A DNA stretch of 50,697 bases from an uncultured Bradyrhizobium sp. (GCF_936943645.1 NZ_CAKZJO010000010.1:1-50697); one strand, 5' to 3'. Positions 36,034 to 44,670 are shown, counted from the first letter of the stretch. Numbers and translations are program-made. Notes: a model not told the origin generated them from the letters alone.

Positions 36034-36570
36034 ATGAGACCAGTGACATCATCCACAACATCCTGGCTGGCGGCGGCGGCGTTCGCCGCGGCGATGGCCG
36101 TCGGTGGCGGCATCGTGGCCGCCCAATCCGCGCCCGATGGCGAAAACGGCCGCTACAGCATGACGCCCATCCCCGAGGGCGTGCTGCGGCTCGACACGCG
36201 CACGGGCACGGTTTCGACCTGCAGCAAGAACGGCGCCGGCTGGGCCTGCTACGCCGTGCCCGACGAACGGACCGCACTCGACGCCGAGATTGGCAGGCTC
36301 CAGGCCGAGGTCGAGAAGCTGAAAGGACAGCTCGCGGCGGGGCCGACGGTGTCGGGCAAGATCGACGAGGCGTTGCCGAAATCGGACCCGCTGAAGAAAG
36401 CCGAGCCCAAAAACGCCGAGCCTCGGGTCGCCGAGGGCGACCGCAAGATCGAGATCCCGCTGCCGAGCGACCAGGACGTCGATCGCGTGATGTCGTTCCT
36501 GGAAAAGGCCTGGCGGCGGCTGATCGACATGGCCAACCGCGTCCAGAAGGACGTGTCGGGGAAGATTTGA
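36034..36570 (+). CDS. Exported coiled-coil hypothetical protein
   Basis: This 178-residue protein starts MRPVTSSTTSWLAAAAFAAA, with a signal peptide whose core is AAAFAAAMAVGGGIVAA, followed by a probable cut near AQSAP. A conserved small domain follows ('YSMTPIPEGVLRLDTRTGTVSTC', 'GWACYAVPDERTALDAEI') with two cysteines. A coiled coil ('EIGRLQAEVEKLKGQLAA', about residues 88-106), a Lys/Pro-rich linker and a basic C-terminal helix (VMSFLEKAWRRLIDMANRVQKD) complete it. The start at 36034 has GGAGAG upstream. No named family is recognised; probably periplasmic. Confidence 0.75.
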   Translation: MRPVTSSTTSWLAAAAFAAAMAVGGGIVAAQSAPDGENGRYSMTPIPEGVLRLDTRTGTVSTCSKNGAGWACYAVPDERTALDAEIGRLQAEVEKLKGQLAAGPTVSGKIDEALPKSDPLKKAEPKNAEPRVAEGDRKIEIPLPSDQDVDRVMSFLEKAWRRLIDMANRVQKDVSGKI

Positions 36571-36600
36571 CGCGTGGCGAGGGGCCGTCGTGGCGAGGTC

Positions 36601-36694
36601 TCGTAGGGTGGGCAAAGCGAAGCGTGCCCACGCGTTCTTCGTGGTCGAGAGAGAACGTGGGCACGGCGTAAGAACGCCTTTGCCCACCCTACGA
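36601..36694. repeat. Interspersed repeat with perfect 17-bp inverted ends
   Basis: It starts TCGTAGGGTGGGCAAAG (36601-36617) and ends CTTTGCCCACCCTACGA (36678-36694), a perfect inverted pair. An inner inverted pair, AGCGTGCCCACG / CGTGGGCACG, is also present. It is 94 bases long and lies between two genes. It has the look of a MITE-like element that I remember as widespread in proteobacterial genomes. Confidence 0.8.
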
Positions 36695-36719
36695 TAGCCT
36701 TCGAGTTGAGATACCTTTC

Positions 36720-37193
36720 ATGACATCAGCCAAATCGATCACGCGCTCCGCACCATCATCAGTGCAAGCCACCATGATCGTCTCATCGCTCCTCACCGTG
36801 CAGACATCCGGCCGCGGCTTCACCGATCTCACCGCCGAAGCGGCAAAATTCATCGGCGAGATTCACGCGCGCGACGGCGCGTTGACGCTGTTCATCAGGC
36901 ACACCTCGGCCTCGCTGACGATTCAGGAGAACGCCGATCCTTCGGTGCTCGTCGACCTCACGACCGCGCTGTCCCGGCTCGCGCCGGAGAATGCCGGCTG
37001 GACCCACGACACCGAAGGGCCGGACGACATGCCGGCCCACGTCAAGACGATGTTGACCGACGCCTCGCTCCAGGTCCCGGTCCTGAACGGCAGGCTCGCG
37101 CTCGGCACCTGGCAGGCGATCTATCTGATCGAGCATCGCAAGCGCCCGCACCGGCGCGAGGTGGTGCTGCAATTCGTCGGCAGCAATCAGTAG
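36720..37193 (+). CDS. YjbQ / UPF0047 family protein
   Basis: This 157-residue protein has the family core 'LTVQTSGRGFTDLTAEAAKFI', 'GALTLFIRHTSASLTIQENADPSVLVDL', 'WTHDTEGPDDMPAHVKTMLT' and 'LALGTWQAIYLIEHRKRPHRREVVLQF'. The conserved His residues in 'IRHTSASL' and 'DMPAHVK' and the C-terminal 'EHR' form the putative metal site. Members have been reported to have thiamine-phosphate synthase-like activity, but the true role is unsettled. The start could be further inside (MIVSSLLTVQ at 36774), since the first 18 residues are low in complexity. A strong terminator follows. Confidence 0.9.
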   Translation: MTSAKSITRSAPSSVQATMIVSSLLTVQTSGRGFTDLTAEAAKFIGEIHARDGALTLFIRHTSASLTIQENADPSVLVDLTTALSRLAPENAGWTHDTEGPDDMPAHVKTMLTDASLQVPVLNGRLALGTWQAIYLIEHRKRPHRREVVLQFVGSNQ

Positions 37194-37207
37194 AGCGCCC
37201 AAAACAA

Positions 37208-37235
37208 AACCGGCCGCGGGAGACCGCGGCCGGTT
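37208..37235. terminator. Bidirectional terminator between YjbQ and the MFS transporter
   Basis: AACCGGCCGCGG-gaga-CCGCGGCCGGTT is a perfect 12-bp stem with a 4-base loop between convergent genes. Short A/T runs lie on both sides, with only a modest T-tail. Confidence 0.7.
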
Positions 37236-37262
37236 CGTATTGGTTGAGATCGCTGCTTTCGA

Positions 37263-38927
37263 TCAGGTCGCCTTGATGTCGACGTCCTTGGTCTCGGGCA
37301 GGAACAGGAAGCCGATGACCACGGTGATCGAGGCGAAGATGATCGGGTACCAGAGGCCGGCATAGATGTCGCCGGTCGAGGCCACGATGGCGAAGGCGGT
37401 CGCCGGCAGCAGGCCGCCGAACCAGCCGTTACCGATGTGGTAGGGCAGCGACATCGAGGTGTAGCGGATGCGGGTCGGGAACAGTTCGACCAGCATCGCC
37501 GCGATCGGGCCGTACACCATGGTGACGTAGACCACGAGCACGAACAGCAGGCCGATGATCGCCGCCACCTGCGGACGGAAGATGTCGAACGGATGGGTCA
37601 TCTTCACGATGCCGGTGTCGCCGGCCTTCGGATAGCCGGCCGCCTGCACCGCGGCGAGGACCGCCGGGTTGCCGTCCTTGGCGTTGGCGTAGGGCACTTC
37701 CTTGCCGTTGACCATCACCTTTACGCCCGAGCCGGCTGCGCTGGGCGTGGTCGAGTACTTGACCGACGACTGCGACAGGTAGGCGCGTGCGGTGTCGCAA
37801 GGCGCGGTGAAGACGCGGGTGCCGACCGGGTTGAACAGGTCACCGCAGCCCTTGGGATCGGCCACCACCTCGACCTTGACCGTCTCGATGGCCTTTTCCA
37901 GCGCCGGGTTGGCGTTGGTGGTGATCATCTTGAAGATCGGGAAGAAGGTCAGTGCCGCGATCAGGCAGCCGCCGAGGATGATTGGCTTGCGGCCGATACG
38001 ATCGGACAGCATGCCGAACACGATGAAGAAGCCGGTGCCGAGCAGCAGCGACCAGGCGATCAGCAGGTTGGCGGTGTAACCGTCGACCTTCAGGATCGAT
38101 TGCAGGAAGAACAGCGCGTAGAACTGGCCGGTGTACCAGACCACGCCCTGGCCCATCACGCCGCCGAGCAGCGCGAGCAGCACGAGCTTGCCGTTCTGCC
38201 AGTTGCCGAAGGCTTCCGTCAGCGGGGCCTTCGAGCTCTTTCCCTCTTCCTTCATCTTCTGGAAGATCGGGGATTCGTTGAGGCGAAGCCGGATCCAGAC
38301 CGAGATGCCGAGCAGCAGCACCGAGACCAGGAACGGAATGCGCCAGCCCCACGCCGCGAAGTCGGTCTCGCCGATCGCCGAACGGGTGAACAGGATCACG
38401 ATCAGCGACAGGAACAGGCCGAGCGTCGCCGTGGTCTGGATGAAGGAGGTGTAGTAGCCGCGCTTGCCGTTCGGCGCGTGCTCCGCGACATAGGTCGCCG
38501 CACCGCCATATTCGCCGCCGAGCGCCAGGCCCTGGGCGAGGCGCAGCGCGATCAGGATGATCGGGGCTGCGATGCCGATCGTGGCTGCATTGGGAAGCAG
38601 GCCGACGATGAAGGTCGACAGACCCATGATCAGGATGGTGACGAGGAAGGTGTATTTGCGGCCGACGATGTCGCCGATGCGGCCGAACACGATGGCGCCG
38701 AAGGGACGGACCAAGAAGCCGGCTGCGAACGCCAGCAACGCGAAGATGTTGCGGGTGTTTTCGGGATATGCGCTGAAGAACTGCGCGCCGATGATGCCGG
38801 CCAGCGAGCCGTAGAGGTAAAAATCGTACCACTCGAAGACGGTACCGAGCGAGGAGGCGAGAATGACGAACCGTTCGTCCTTCGTCATCCCTCCCGCGCG
38901 TGTTTGAGACACAGCCATTGTCGACAT
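37263..38927 (-). CDS. MFS transporter, metabolite:H+ symporter (MHS) type, with a loop domain
   Basis: This 554-residue inner-membrane transporter begins MSTMAVSQTRAGGMTKDERF. The MHS signature 'SLGTVFEWYDFYLYGSLAGI' is in helix one, 'RPFGAIVFGRIGDIVGRK' in loop 2-3 and 'RLAQGLALGGEYGGAATYVAEHAP' in helices four and five. About 110 residues between helices nine and ten, rich in Lys/Gly and with 'DPKGCGDLFNPVGTRVFTAPCDTARAYL', form an extra loop domain. By topology it should face the periplasm, and its two cysteines could pair. Ordinary members are about 430-450 residues. The ATG at 38927 has GGGGAG upstream. The substrate is probably a carboxylate or proline/betaine-like compound. Confidence 0.9.
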   Translation of the reverse strand: MSTMAVSQTRAGGMTKDERFVILASSLGTVFEWYDFYLYGSLAGIIGAQFFSAYPENTRNIFALLAFAAGFLVRPFGAIVFGRIGDIVGRKYTFLVTILIMGLSTFIVGLLPNAATIGIAAPIILIALRLAQGLALGGEYGGAATYVAEHAPNGKRGYYTSFIQTTATLGLFLSLIVILFTRSAIGETDFAAWGWRIPFLVSVLLLGISVWIRLRLNESPIFQKMKEEGKSSKAPLTEAFGNWQNGKLVLLALLGGVMGQGVVWYTGQFYALFFLQSILKVDGYTANLLIAWSLLLGTGFFIVFGMLSDRIGRKPIILGGCLIAALTFFPIFKMITTNANPALEKAIETVKVEVVADPKGCGDLFNPVGTRVFTAPCDTARAYLSQSSVKYSTTPSAAGSGVKVMVNGKEVPYANAKDGNPAVLAAVQAAGYPKAGDTGIVKMTHPFDIFRPQVAAIIGLLFVLVVYVTMVYGPIAAMLVELFPTRIRYTSMSLPYHIGNGWFGGLLPATAFAIVASTGDIYAGLWYPIIFASITVVIGFLFLPETKDVDIKAT

Positions 38928-39228
38928 GTTTGAATCGCTCCCCGAAATGCGTTTCCTCGCGCCCCGGATGTCCGGCCACGCCGGATCAACCCAGGTCTTG
39001 GCTGCCAAAGTAACATCGGCGTGAAACGCGCCCCAATACGACTTTCGGCCTTGCGCACTGACGCACAGCTGACGTCCGGTATCATGCGCCCGCACGCAGC
39101 CACGGAGGCCTCGGGATTAACCCCTTTGCGGCAAAGGGATAATGTGCACTTGCATGCCACGGCCGCTCAGGGAAGAATTGAGATATCCGGGATCGGTCCG
39201 CCGGCCTGCGAACGACAGCAAGAGAACG
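38928..39228. other. Divergent spacer between MFS transporter and response regulator
   Basis: This 301-base spacer has no gene. It contains a near-perfect dyad at 39116-39143 centred on CCCTTTG-cgg-CAAAGGG. No convincing promoter was found for either flanking gene. Confidence 0.5.
39116..39143. promoter_or_regulatory. Extended dyad upstream of the orphan response regulator
   Basis: CCCTTTG-cgg-CAAAGGG (39122-39138) is perfect, and ATTA/TAAT flanks (39116-39119, 39140-39143) extend it with one extra base on the left. The site is about 86 bases before the response regulator start and 190 bases before the divergent transporter start. It could be an operator or an RNA hairpin. Confidence 0.45.
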
Positions 39229-39900
39229 ATGAACGCTCCCACGACCCATCTCGTCATCGCCGATGACCATCCCCTGTTCCGCGACGCGCTGCGACAGGCG
39301 GTGGCGGGCGTGCTGACCTCCGCCAAAATCGACGAAGCCGGATCGTTCGAGGATCTGACCAAGCTTCTGGAACAGACCTCGGATGTCGACCTGATCCTGC
39401 TCGACCTCTCGATGCCCGGGATCTCAGGCTTTTCCGGCCTGATCTATCTGCGCGCGCAATATCCCGCGATCCCGGTCGTGATCGTCTCGGCGTCGGACGA
39501 CAGCGCGACAATCCGCCGCTCGCTCGATTTCGGCGCGTCCGGCTTCATTCCGAAGCGTTTCGGCGTCGAGACGCTGCGCGATGCCATCCTCAAGGTGATG
39601 GAAGGCGACGTCTGGGTTCCCGCCGACACCGACCTGTCGGCAGCCGCCGACCCCGACATGACGCGCCTGCGCGATCGCCTGGTGACGCTGACGCCGCAGC
39701 AGGTCCGGGTCCTGATGATGCTGTCGGAGGGGCTCCTCAACAAGCAGATCGCCTACGAGCTCGGCGTCTCCGAGGCCACCATCAAGGCGCACGTCTCGGC
39801 GATTCTGCAAAAGCTCGGCGTCGAGAGCCGCACCCAGGCCGTGATCGCCGCCGCCAAGATCGCCGGCGGCCAGTGGAAGCAGGGCACGCCGACGGGGTGA
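39229..39900 (+). CDS. Response regulator, NarL/FixJ (LuxR-HTH) family, orphan
   Basis: This 223-residue protein begins MNAPTTHLVIADDHPLFRDA. The receiver domain has acidic pocket residues D12/D13 and phospho-acceptor Asp59 in 'LILLDLSMPGISG', then 'VVIVSASDD' and 'GFIPKRFG' with the conserved Lys. The C-terminal HTH is 'LTPQQVRVLMMLSEGLLNKQIAYELGVSEATIKAHVSAILQKLGV', a full GerE domain with the K-x-H motif. No kinase is adjacent; the solute-symporter-type hybrid kinase 7 kb downstream is a candidate partner, since such kinases often work with this AgmR/ErbR-like regulator class. It is divergent from the MHS transporter. Confidence 0.9.
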   Translation: MNAPTTHLVIADDHPLFRDALRQAVAGVLTSAKIDEAGSFEDLTKLLEQTSDVDLILLDLSMPGISGFSGLIYLRAQYPAIPVVIVSASDDSATIRRSLDFGASGFIPKRFGVETLRDAILKVMEGDVWVPADTDLSAAADPDMTRLRDRLVTLTPQQVRVLMMLSEGLLNKQIAYELGVSEATIKAHVSAILQKLGVESRTQAVIAAAKIAGGQWKQGTPTG

Positions 39901-39922
39901 GGCTCTTCCGTCGCCGGCAAAT

Positions 39923-40056
39923 CCGTCATCCTGAGGTGCTCGCCTCTTCGGCGAGCCTCGAAGGATGAACGGCCCGGCTGATACCTCGGCCGTCCATCCT
40001 TCGAGGCTCCCGTCGCAATGCTCTCGCATCGTGCCATTCGCACCTCAGGATGACGG
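39923..40056. repeat. Dispersed repeat with perfect 14-bp inverted ends, copy 2
   Basis: Ends are CCGTCATCCTGAGG and CCTCAGGATGACGG, a perfect inverted pair. The inner 'GCGAGCCTCGAAGGAT' and 'ATCCTTCGAGGCTC' are inverted as well. The order of blocks matches the copy at 15407-15545. It sits between two convergent gene ends. Confidence 0.88.
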
Positions 40057-40075
40057 GGCATAGCGAGCTTGTTGC

Positions 40076-42916
40076 TTACAATGTCCGCAGCAATGCGTTG
40101 GCGATCCTGATATCCGTCGTCTCCGAGCCCTCGCCAAAATCTTCGAGCGCCGATTGAAGCGACTGCCTGGCTTCGTCACGCCGGCCGCGTTCGGCGATGA
40201 CACTGGCGAGGTCGATTGCGGCCCGCAGCTCCCAGGCCTTGGCGCCTTTGCGGCGGCTCAGATCCAGCGACTGCATGAAGTGGGCTTCCGCCTGCTCGAC
40301 GTCAGGCTCCGGCAACGACAGCAGGACTCTGCCCTTCATCCGCAGCAGCTCGGGCATGTAGAGGTGATCGCCGCTGCGATCCACGAGGCGGATCGCGTCG
40401 TCGATCAGTTCCGCGCTCTGCCTGATCTGCCCGAGCGCCAGCAGGCCCTGGACCAGCGCGATGTTGAACGTCGTGGTGAGCAACTCGTAGCCGGCCTCGT
40501 GGAGCTCGCGCAGGCAGGTCCTGATCGTCTCGACGCCACCGGCGGCATCGCCGCGCCGGATCGCCAGCTCGCCTTTGACGCCGCGGCCGACGGCGAGATA
40601 GGGGCCCATCGAGCGCGAACTGGCATGCGCGATGAAGCGGTCGATGTTCTCCTCCGCGCCGTCGAGGTCCCCGCCCCAGAGATCGATCGAGACCGCCCAG
40701 ATCAAGGCGATGCAGAGTGTGATCGGGTGATCCATCTGCCCGGCCTCGGTGACCGTCTGCCGCGCCAGCTGCAGCGCATCCGCGGGCCGACCCTGCAACC
40801 AGAGTTCCCGGGCCAGCGTGATGCCGGCCCGATTGCGATGATCGAAGCCGTAGACCGTGCTGATTCGCTCCGTGCCCGGTCCCTGCCAGGCGACGTCCAG
40901 CATCTTCAATGCGTCGCGATGTTCGCCTGCCAGATGCAGCGAGACGCCGAGGAGGGAATGGGCGAGGGCGATCGAGGCCGGGTCGCCGAGCGACCTCGCC
41001 ACCGCGAGGCTCTGCTGCGCATAGCCGAGCGCGGCATCGAACTCGCCCATCCGCTCGTGGAAGATATGCATGCGGCCGAGCAGCTGGAGCTGGTTGACCT
41101 CGTCGCCGCGCGCCTCGGCGATCGCAAGGCTCCGGCTCAAGGCGCTGCGCGCCGCTTCGCTGCCGCCACGGGTGAACATCAAGGTCAGTCCGAGAGCGGC
41201 CTGGATGTGCATTTCCTCGGCGCTGCCGCGTGAGGAAGGGGCGATCGCCAGCAGCGCCCGTTCCGACCAGCGCCGGCATTCGATCAACAGGGACATCGCC
41301 AGGAAGATCGGCGCCGCCGCGGCGGCGAGCGCGATGCCGACGCCGAGATCACCGTCCGCGCCGAAGCACCATTCCAGCGCGGCGCGCACATTGTGAAGCG
41401 CGGAGAAGTGAACAGCCCGTTCGTCCGCGTTCGGCACCGCGACCCATGACATGCCGGCCTGCTCCAGCCATCGCCGGTAGTAAGTCGCGTGGCGGCCGGC
41501 GAGCGCTGCGTCGTCGGGTTCGATCTCGCGCAGATAGGCGCGCGTCGTGTCGAGCAGGCGGTAACGCATCATCGCGCCGATCGGCCGCGGCGCGACCATC
41601 GATTTGGCAACGAGGCTGTCGACGGCGTCGAACAGATGCGCCTGGTCCACGCGCGCGTCCGGCACGACCTCGAGCGCTGCGTCGAGGGTGAAATGGCCGG
41701 CGAAGACGGCAAGCCTGCGCAGCACGAGGCGTTCGCGATCCGACAGCAGTCCGTAGCTCCAGTCGAGCGTGGCCTGCAACGTCTTCTGTCGGGGCGGGGC
41801 GGTGCGCTGGCCCTGCCAGAGCAGGTTGAGGCGCTCGTCGAGCAGTGCGGCGGTTTGCGACAAGCCGTAGGCTTCGACCCGGCCGGCGGCGAGCTCGATC
41901 GCCAAGGCCATGCCGTCGAGCTTGCGGCAGATGCTTGCGATGACCGCAGCGCTCCCATCATCGAGCGCGATCTGTGCGCCGCTGGCCGTCGCCCGTTCGA
42001 GGAACAATTGCAGCGCCGGATAGGTCTGTGCCGCGGCGGCCGTCAGCGCGGAGCCGTCGGGCGGAACCGCGAGCGGGGCCAGGCGATAGACCTGCTCTCC
42101 CTCGACGCGCAGCGCTTCGCGGCTCGTTGCGAGGAGATGGACCTGTGGTGCGGCGTGGAAGATCTCCGCCGCCAGCGGCGCGGCGGCCGCGATGACGTGC
42201 TCGCAATTATCGAGGATCAGCAGCATCCGCTTGTCGCGCAGATGCGCCAGCAGCGCGGGCAGGGGATCGTCGGTCTCGGCCGGCAGACCGAGCATCAGCA
42301 GGATCGACGTGATCACGAGATCAGGATCGCTGAGCGCGGCGAGATCAACGAAATGCGCGGCGTCGGCAAATGTTTCGAGCAGATCGTGGGCGATGGCCAC
42401 GGCGACCGCGGTCTTGCCGACGCCGCCGGGGCCGGCAATCGTGACGAAGCGCGAGCTGACGAGCTTGCCGGAGACGGCGGCGATCGCATCGTCGCGCCCG
42501 ACCATGCGCTGCAAGCGGTTGGGCAATTTCACCGGCGGCAATTCCGGTCGCGGTGCGTGGGGCTGCACCGGTGCAACATCCGCGCGCGCAATCGGCGCCA
42601 CGAAGCAATAGCCGCGGCCGGAGAGCGTCGTGATGTAGCGGGCGCCATCCTTGCCGTCGCCGAGCGCCTTGCGAAGCGCCGCGACGTGAAAGCGCAGGCT
42701 GGCCTCTTCGACCGTGAGGCCGGGCCACACCAGCGCCATCAAATCCCATTTGCTGACGACCTCGTTCGGCCGAGACATCAGCGCCATCAGCGTGTCGAAC
42801 GCCTTCGCGCCGAGCGGCAACGCCACGCCGTCGCGCGTCACGAGTCTTTCATGCGGTGTCACGGAGAATGGCCCAAACGACAATGTTCCTGTCGCGATGC
42901 CGGCCGGATCAGTCAT
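40076..42916 (-). CDS. Winged-helix / AAA-type ATPase / TPR transcriptional regulator
   Basis: This 946-residue protein has three parts. An OmpR/CadC-type winged-helix DNA-binding domain covers about residues 10-110 ('LGAKAFDTLMALMSRPNEVVSKWDLMALVWPGLTVEEASLRFHVAALRKALG'). A STAND/NB-ARC-like ATPase follows, with Walker A at 161-169 (AGPGGVGKT) and Walker B at about 232-236 (LLILD). A long helical region of TPR-like repeats runs from about 480 to the end. The arrangement matches predicted regulators of the MalT/AfsR-like kind without a receiver domain, in which ligand or partner binding to the TPR part triggers ATP-dependent assembly. It is divergent from an Ohr-hydrolase-P460 cluster, and tandem repeats in the spacer fit its winged-helix type. 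The start at 42916 is the first protein-like Met. Confidence 0.88.
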   Translation of the reverse strand: MTDPAGIATGTLSFGPFSVTPHERLVTRDGVALPLGAKAFDTLMALMSRPNEVVSKWDLMALVWPGLTVEEASLRFHVAALRKALGDGKDGARYITTLSGRGYCFVAPIARADVAPVQPHAPRPELPPVKLPNRLQRMVGRDDAIAAVSGKLVSSRFVTIAGPGGVGKTAVAVAIAHDLLETFADAAHFVDLAALSDPDLVITSILLMLGLPAETDDPLPALLAHLRDKRMLLILDNCEHVIAAAAPLAAEIFHAAPQVHLLATSREALRVEGEQVYRLAPLAVPPDGSALTAAAAQTYPALQLFLERATASGAQIALDDGSAAVIASICRKLDGMALAIELAAGRVEAYGLSQTAALLDERLNLLWQGQRTAPPRQKTLQATLDWSYGLLSDRERLVLRRLAVFAGHFTLDAALEVVPDARVDQAHLFDAVDSLVAKSMVAPRPIGAMMRYRLLDTTRAYLREIEPDDAALAGRHATYYRRWLEQAGMSWVAVPNADERAVHFSALHNVRAALEWCFGADGDLGVGIALAAAAAPIFLAMSLLIECRRWSERALLAIAPSSRGSAEEMHIQAALGLTLMFTRGGSEAARSALSRSLAIAEARGDEVNQLQLLGRMHIFHERMGEFDAALGYAQQSLAVARSLGDPASIALAHSLLGVSLHLAGEHRDALKMLDVAWQGPGTERISTVYGFDHRNRAGITLARELWLQGRPADALQLARQTVTEAGQMDHPITLCIALIWAVSIDLWGGDLDGAEENIDRFIAHASSRSMGPYLAVGRGVKGELAIRRGDAAGGVETIRTCLRELHEAGYELLTTTFNIALVQGLLALGQIRQSAELIDDAIRLVDRSGDHLYMPELLRMKGRVLLSLPEPDVEQAEAHFMQSLDLSRRKGAKAWELRAAIDLASVIAERGRRDEARQSLQSALEDFGEGSETTDIRIANALLRTL

Positions 42917-43010
42917 GTCGAAATCTGGTTCCTTCGACAGACCCGATAGCCAGATGATCGCGATCCTGCAAGGCCGTCCCTGCATCGGCATCAGACCGCA
43001 GATGCAGGCC

Positions 43011-43050
43011 TTGTGAGCCGCGTAAGGCAAGGCCTCACAACTTCTCACAA
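43011..43050. promoter_or_regulatory. Triple TTGTGAG repeat between regulator and ohr
   Basis: TTGTGAG (43011-43017) is followed by two inverted copies, CTCACAA, at 43034-43040 and 43044-43050. The two tandem copies start exactly 10 bases apart, one helical turn. OmpR-type winged-helix proteins typically bind such tandem sites, so the divergent regulator at 40076-42916 is the likely binder. Confidence 0.6.
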
Positions 43051-43114
43051 GTCCAAACGGGCGTGCTGCCGCAGCCGCTGCTAGTCAGTGCCGTGACGAC
43101 GAGGAGATATCTTC

Positions 43115-43534
43115 ATGACGCAGGCGGCAAAGACACTCTATACGGCGAGGACCCACACCAGCGGCGGACGCGGCGACGGCATCTCGCGCAGCTCCGACGG
43201 CCGCCTGGACGTCAAGCTGTCGCCGCCGGGCGGCGCGGGCAGCGGCACCAATCCCGAGCAATTGTTCGCCGCCGGCTGGTCGGCGTGTTTCGAAGGCGCG
43301 ATGGAGATCGCGGCGCGCAAGCGCAAGATCGAGCTTCCCAGGAAGTGCGCAATCGATGCCGAGATCGATCTCGTGCTCGACGACGGCGCCTATTCGCTGC
43401 GGGCGCGCCTCAGTGTGAGTCTTCCGGGCCTCGACGGCGAGACCGCGCGCGGCATCATCGATGATGCACATCAGACCTGTCCCTATTCCAAGGCCGTTCG
43501 CGGCAACATCGACGTCACGGTCGCGCTGATCTGA
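43115..43534 (+). CDS. ohr: Organic hydroperoxide resistance protein (Ohr/OsmC family)
   Basis: This 139-residue thiol peroxidase reduces organic hydroperoxides. The peroxidatic Cys58 is in 'AAGWSACFEGAME' and the resolving Cys122 in 'HQTCPYSKAVRGN', as in Ohr (60/125). The catalytic Arg is probably Arg19 in 'TSGGRGDG'. Ohr rather than OsmC is favoured by the short N-terminus and by 'NPEQLFAAGWSACF'. No OhrR (MarR-type) gene is adjacent; instead a winged-helix/ATPase regulator is divergent, which is unusual. It leads a cluster with an exported hydrolase and a cytochrome P460. Confidence 0.92.
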   Translation: MTQAAKTLYTARTHTSGGRGDGISRSSDGRLDVKLSPPGGAGSGTNPEQLFAAGWSACFEGAMEIAARKRKIELPRKCAIDAEIDLVLDDGAYSLRARLSVSLPGLDGETARGIIDDAHQTCPYSKAVRGNIDVTVALI

Positions 43535-43569
43535 CGCACCATCACCAACCAACGAAAGGCAGTCCCACC

Positions 43570-44598
43570 ATGAAGCAGATCATCGATCAGCATCGTCGCA
43601 ATTTCTTCGGCGTCGCCGCCGGATCCGTCGCGGTCGGTCTCGGCGTGATCGACCTCGCGCGTGCCGAAACGGACGCGCCGCGGTCGCAGGCATCGACCGC
43701 GTCCTTCGGTCCGATCAAGCAGATCGATGCCGGCGTTCTCAATGTCGGCTATGCCGAGGCAGGTCCGTCGAACGGTCCCGTCGCGATCCTGCTGCACGGC
43801 TGGCCCTACGACATTCACGCCTTCGTCGACGTCGCGCCCATCCTGGCGAAGGCCGGCTATCGCGTGATCATCCCTCATCTGCGTGGCTACGGCACGACGC
43901 ATTTCCTCTCTGGCGAGACGCCGCGCAACGGCGAGCCCGCCGCGATGGCCGCCGACATCATCGCGCTGATGGACAAGCTCGACATCAAGAAGGCCGTCGT
44001 CGCCGGCTTCGACTGGGGCGCACGCACCGCCGACATCATTGCCGCGCTGTGGCCGGAGCGCTGCCGCGCGCTGGTGTCGGTCAGCGGCTATCTGATCTCG
44101 AGCCAGGCCGCCGGCAATGCGCCGCTGCCGCCGTCGGCCGAGCTGCAATGGTGGTATCAGTTCTATTTCGCCACCGAGCGCGGCCGCGCCGGATACGAGA
44201 AGTACACGCATGATTTCGCCAAACTGATCTGGAAGCTCGCTTCGCCGCAGTGGAAGTTCGACGACGCCACCTTCGCCCGCAGCGCGGCGGCGCTCGACAA
44301 CAAGGATCATGTCGCGATCACGATCCACAATTACCGCTGGCGGCTCGGGCTCGCCCAGGGCGAGGCGAAATACGAGCCTCTCGAAAAGAAGCTGGCGGCG
44401 ACACCTGTCATCGAGGTGCCGACGATCACGATGGAAGGCGACGCCAATGGCGCGCCGCATCCCGAGCCCAGCGCCTATGCCAAGAAATTCGCGGGCCGCT
44501 ACGAGTTTCGCCTGATCACCGGCGGCATCGGCCACAATCTGCCGCAGGAAGCGCCGCAGGCCTTTGCCAAGGCCGTCATCGACGCCGACGGGGCCTGA
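43570..44598 (+). CDS. Exported alpha/beta hydrolase (epoxide-hydrolase-like)
   Basis: This 342-residue protein has a twin-arginine-like N-terminus (HRRNFFGVAAGSVAVGLGVI), with ARAE as a probable cleavage region, suggesting Tat export. The fold is of the alpha/beta hydrolase type: oxyanion motif His76-Gly-Trp-Pro79, nucleophile Asp148 in 'AGFDWGART' and catalytic His322 in 'GGIGHNLP'. An Asp nucleophile with the HGWP motif is typical of epoxide hydrolases and haloalkane dehalogenases; Tyr residues in the cap favour the epoxide type. It is 35 bases after ohr, so the operon is likely. The substrate may be an oxidised lipid or epoxide. Confidence 0.88.
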   Translation: MKQIIDQHRRNFFGVAAGSVAVGLGVIDLARAETDAPRSQASTASFGPIKQIDAGVLNVGYAEAGPSNGPVAILLHGWPYDIHAFVDVAPILAKAGYRVIIPHLRGYGTTHFLSGETPRNGEPAAMAADIIALMDKLDIKKAVVAGFDWGARTADIIAALWPERCRALVSVSGYLISSQAAGNAPLPPSAELQWWYQFYFATERGRAGYEKYTHDFAKLIWKLASPQWKFDDATFARSAAALDNKDHVAITIHNYRWRLGLAQGEAKYEPLEKKLAATPVIEVPTITMEGDANGAPHPEPSAYAKKFAGRYEFRLITGGIGHNLPQEAPQAFAKAVIDADGA

Positions 44599-44670
44599 TC
44601 ATTCCTGCGATGCCTCGGTCCGGCGCGGCTGGACCGAGGCTGTGCTGCCATCCCAACCTGAAGAAATCTC

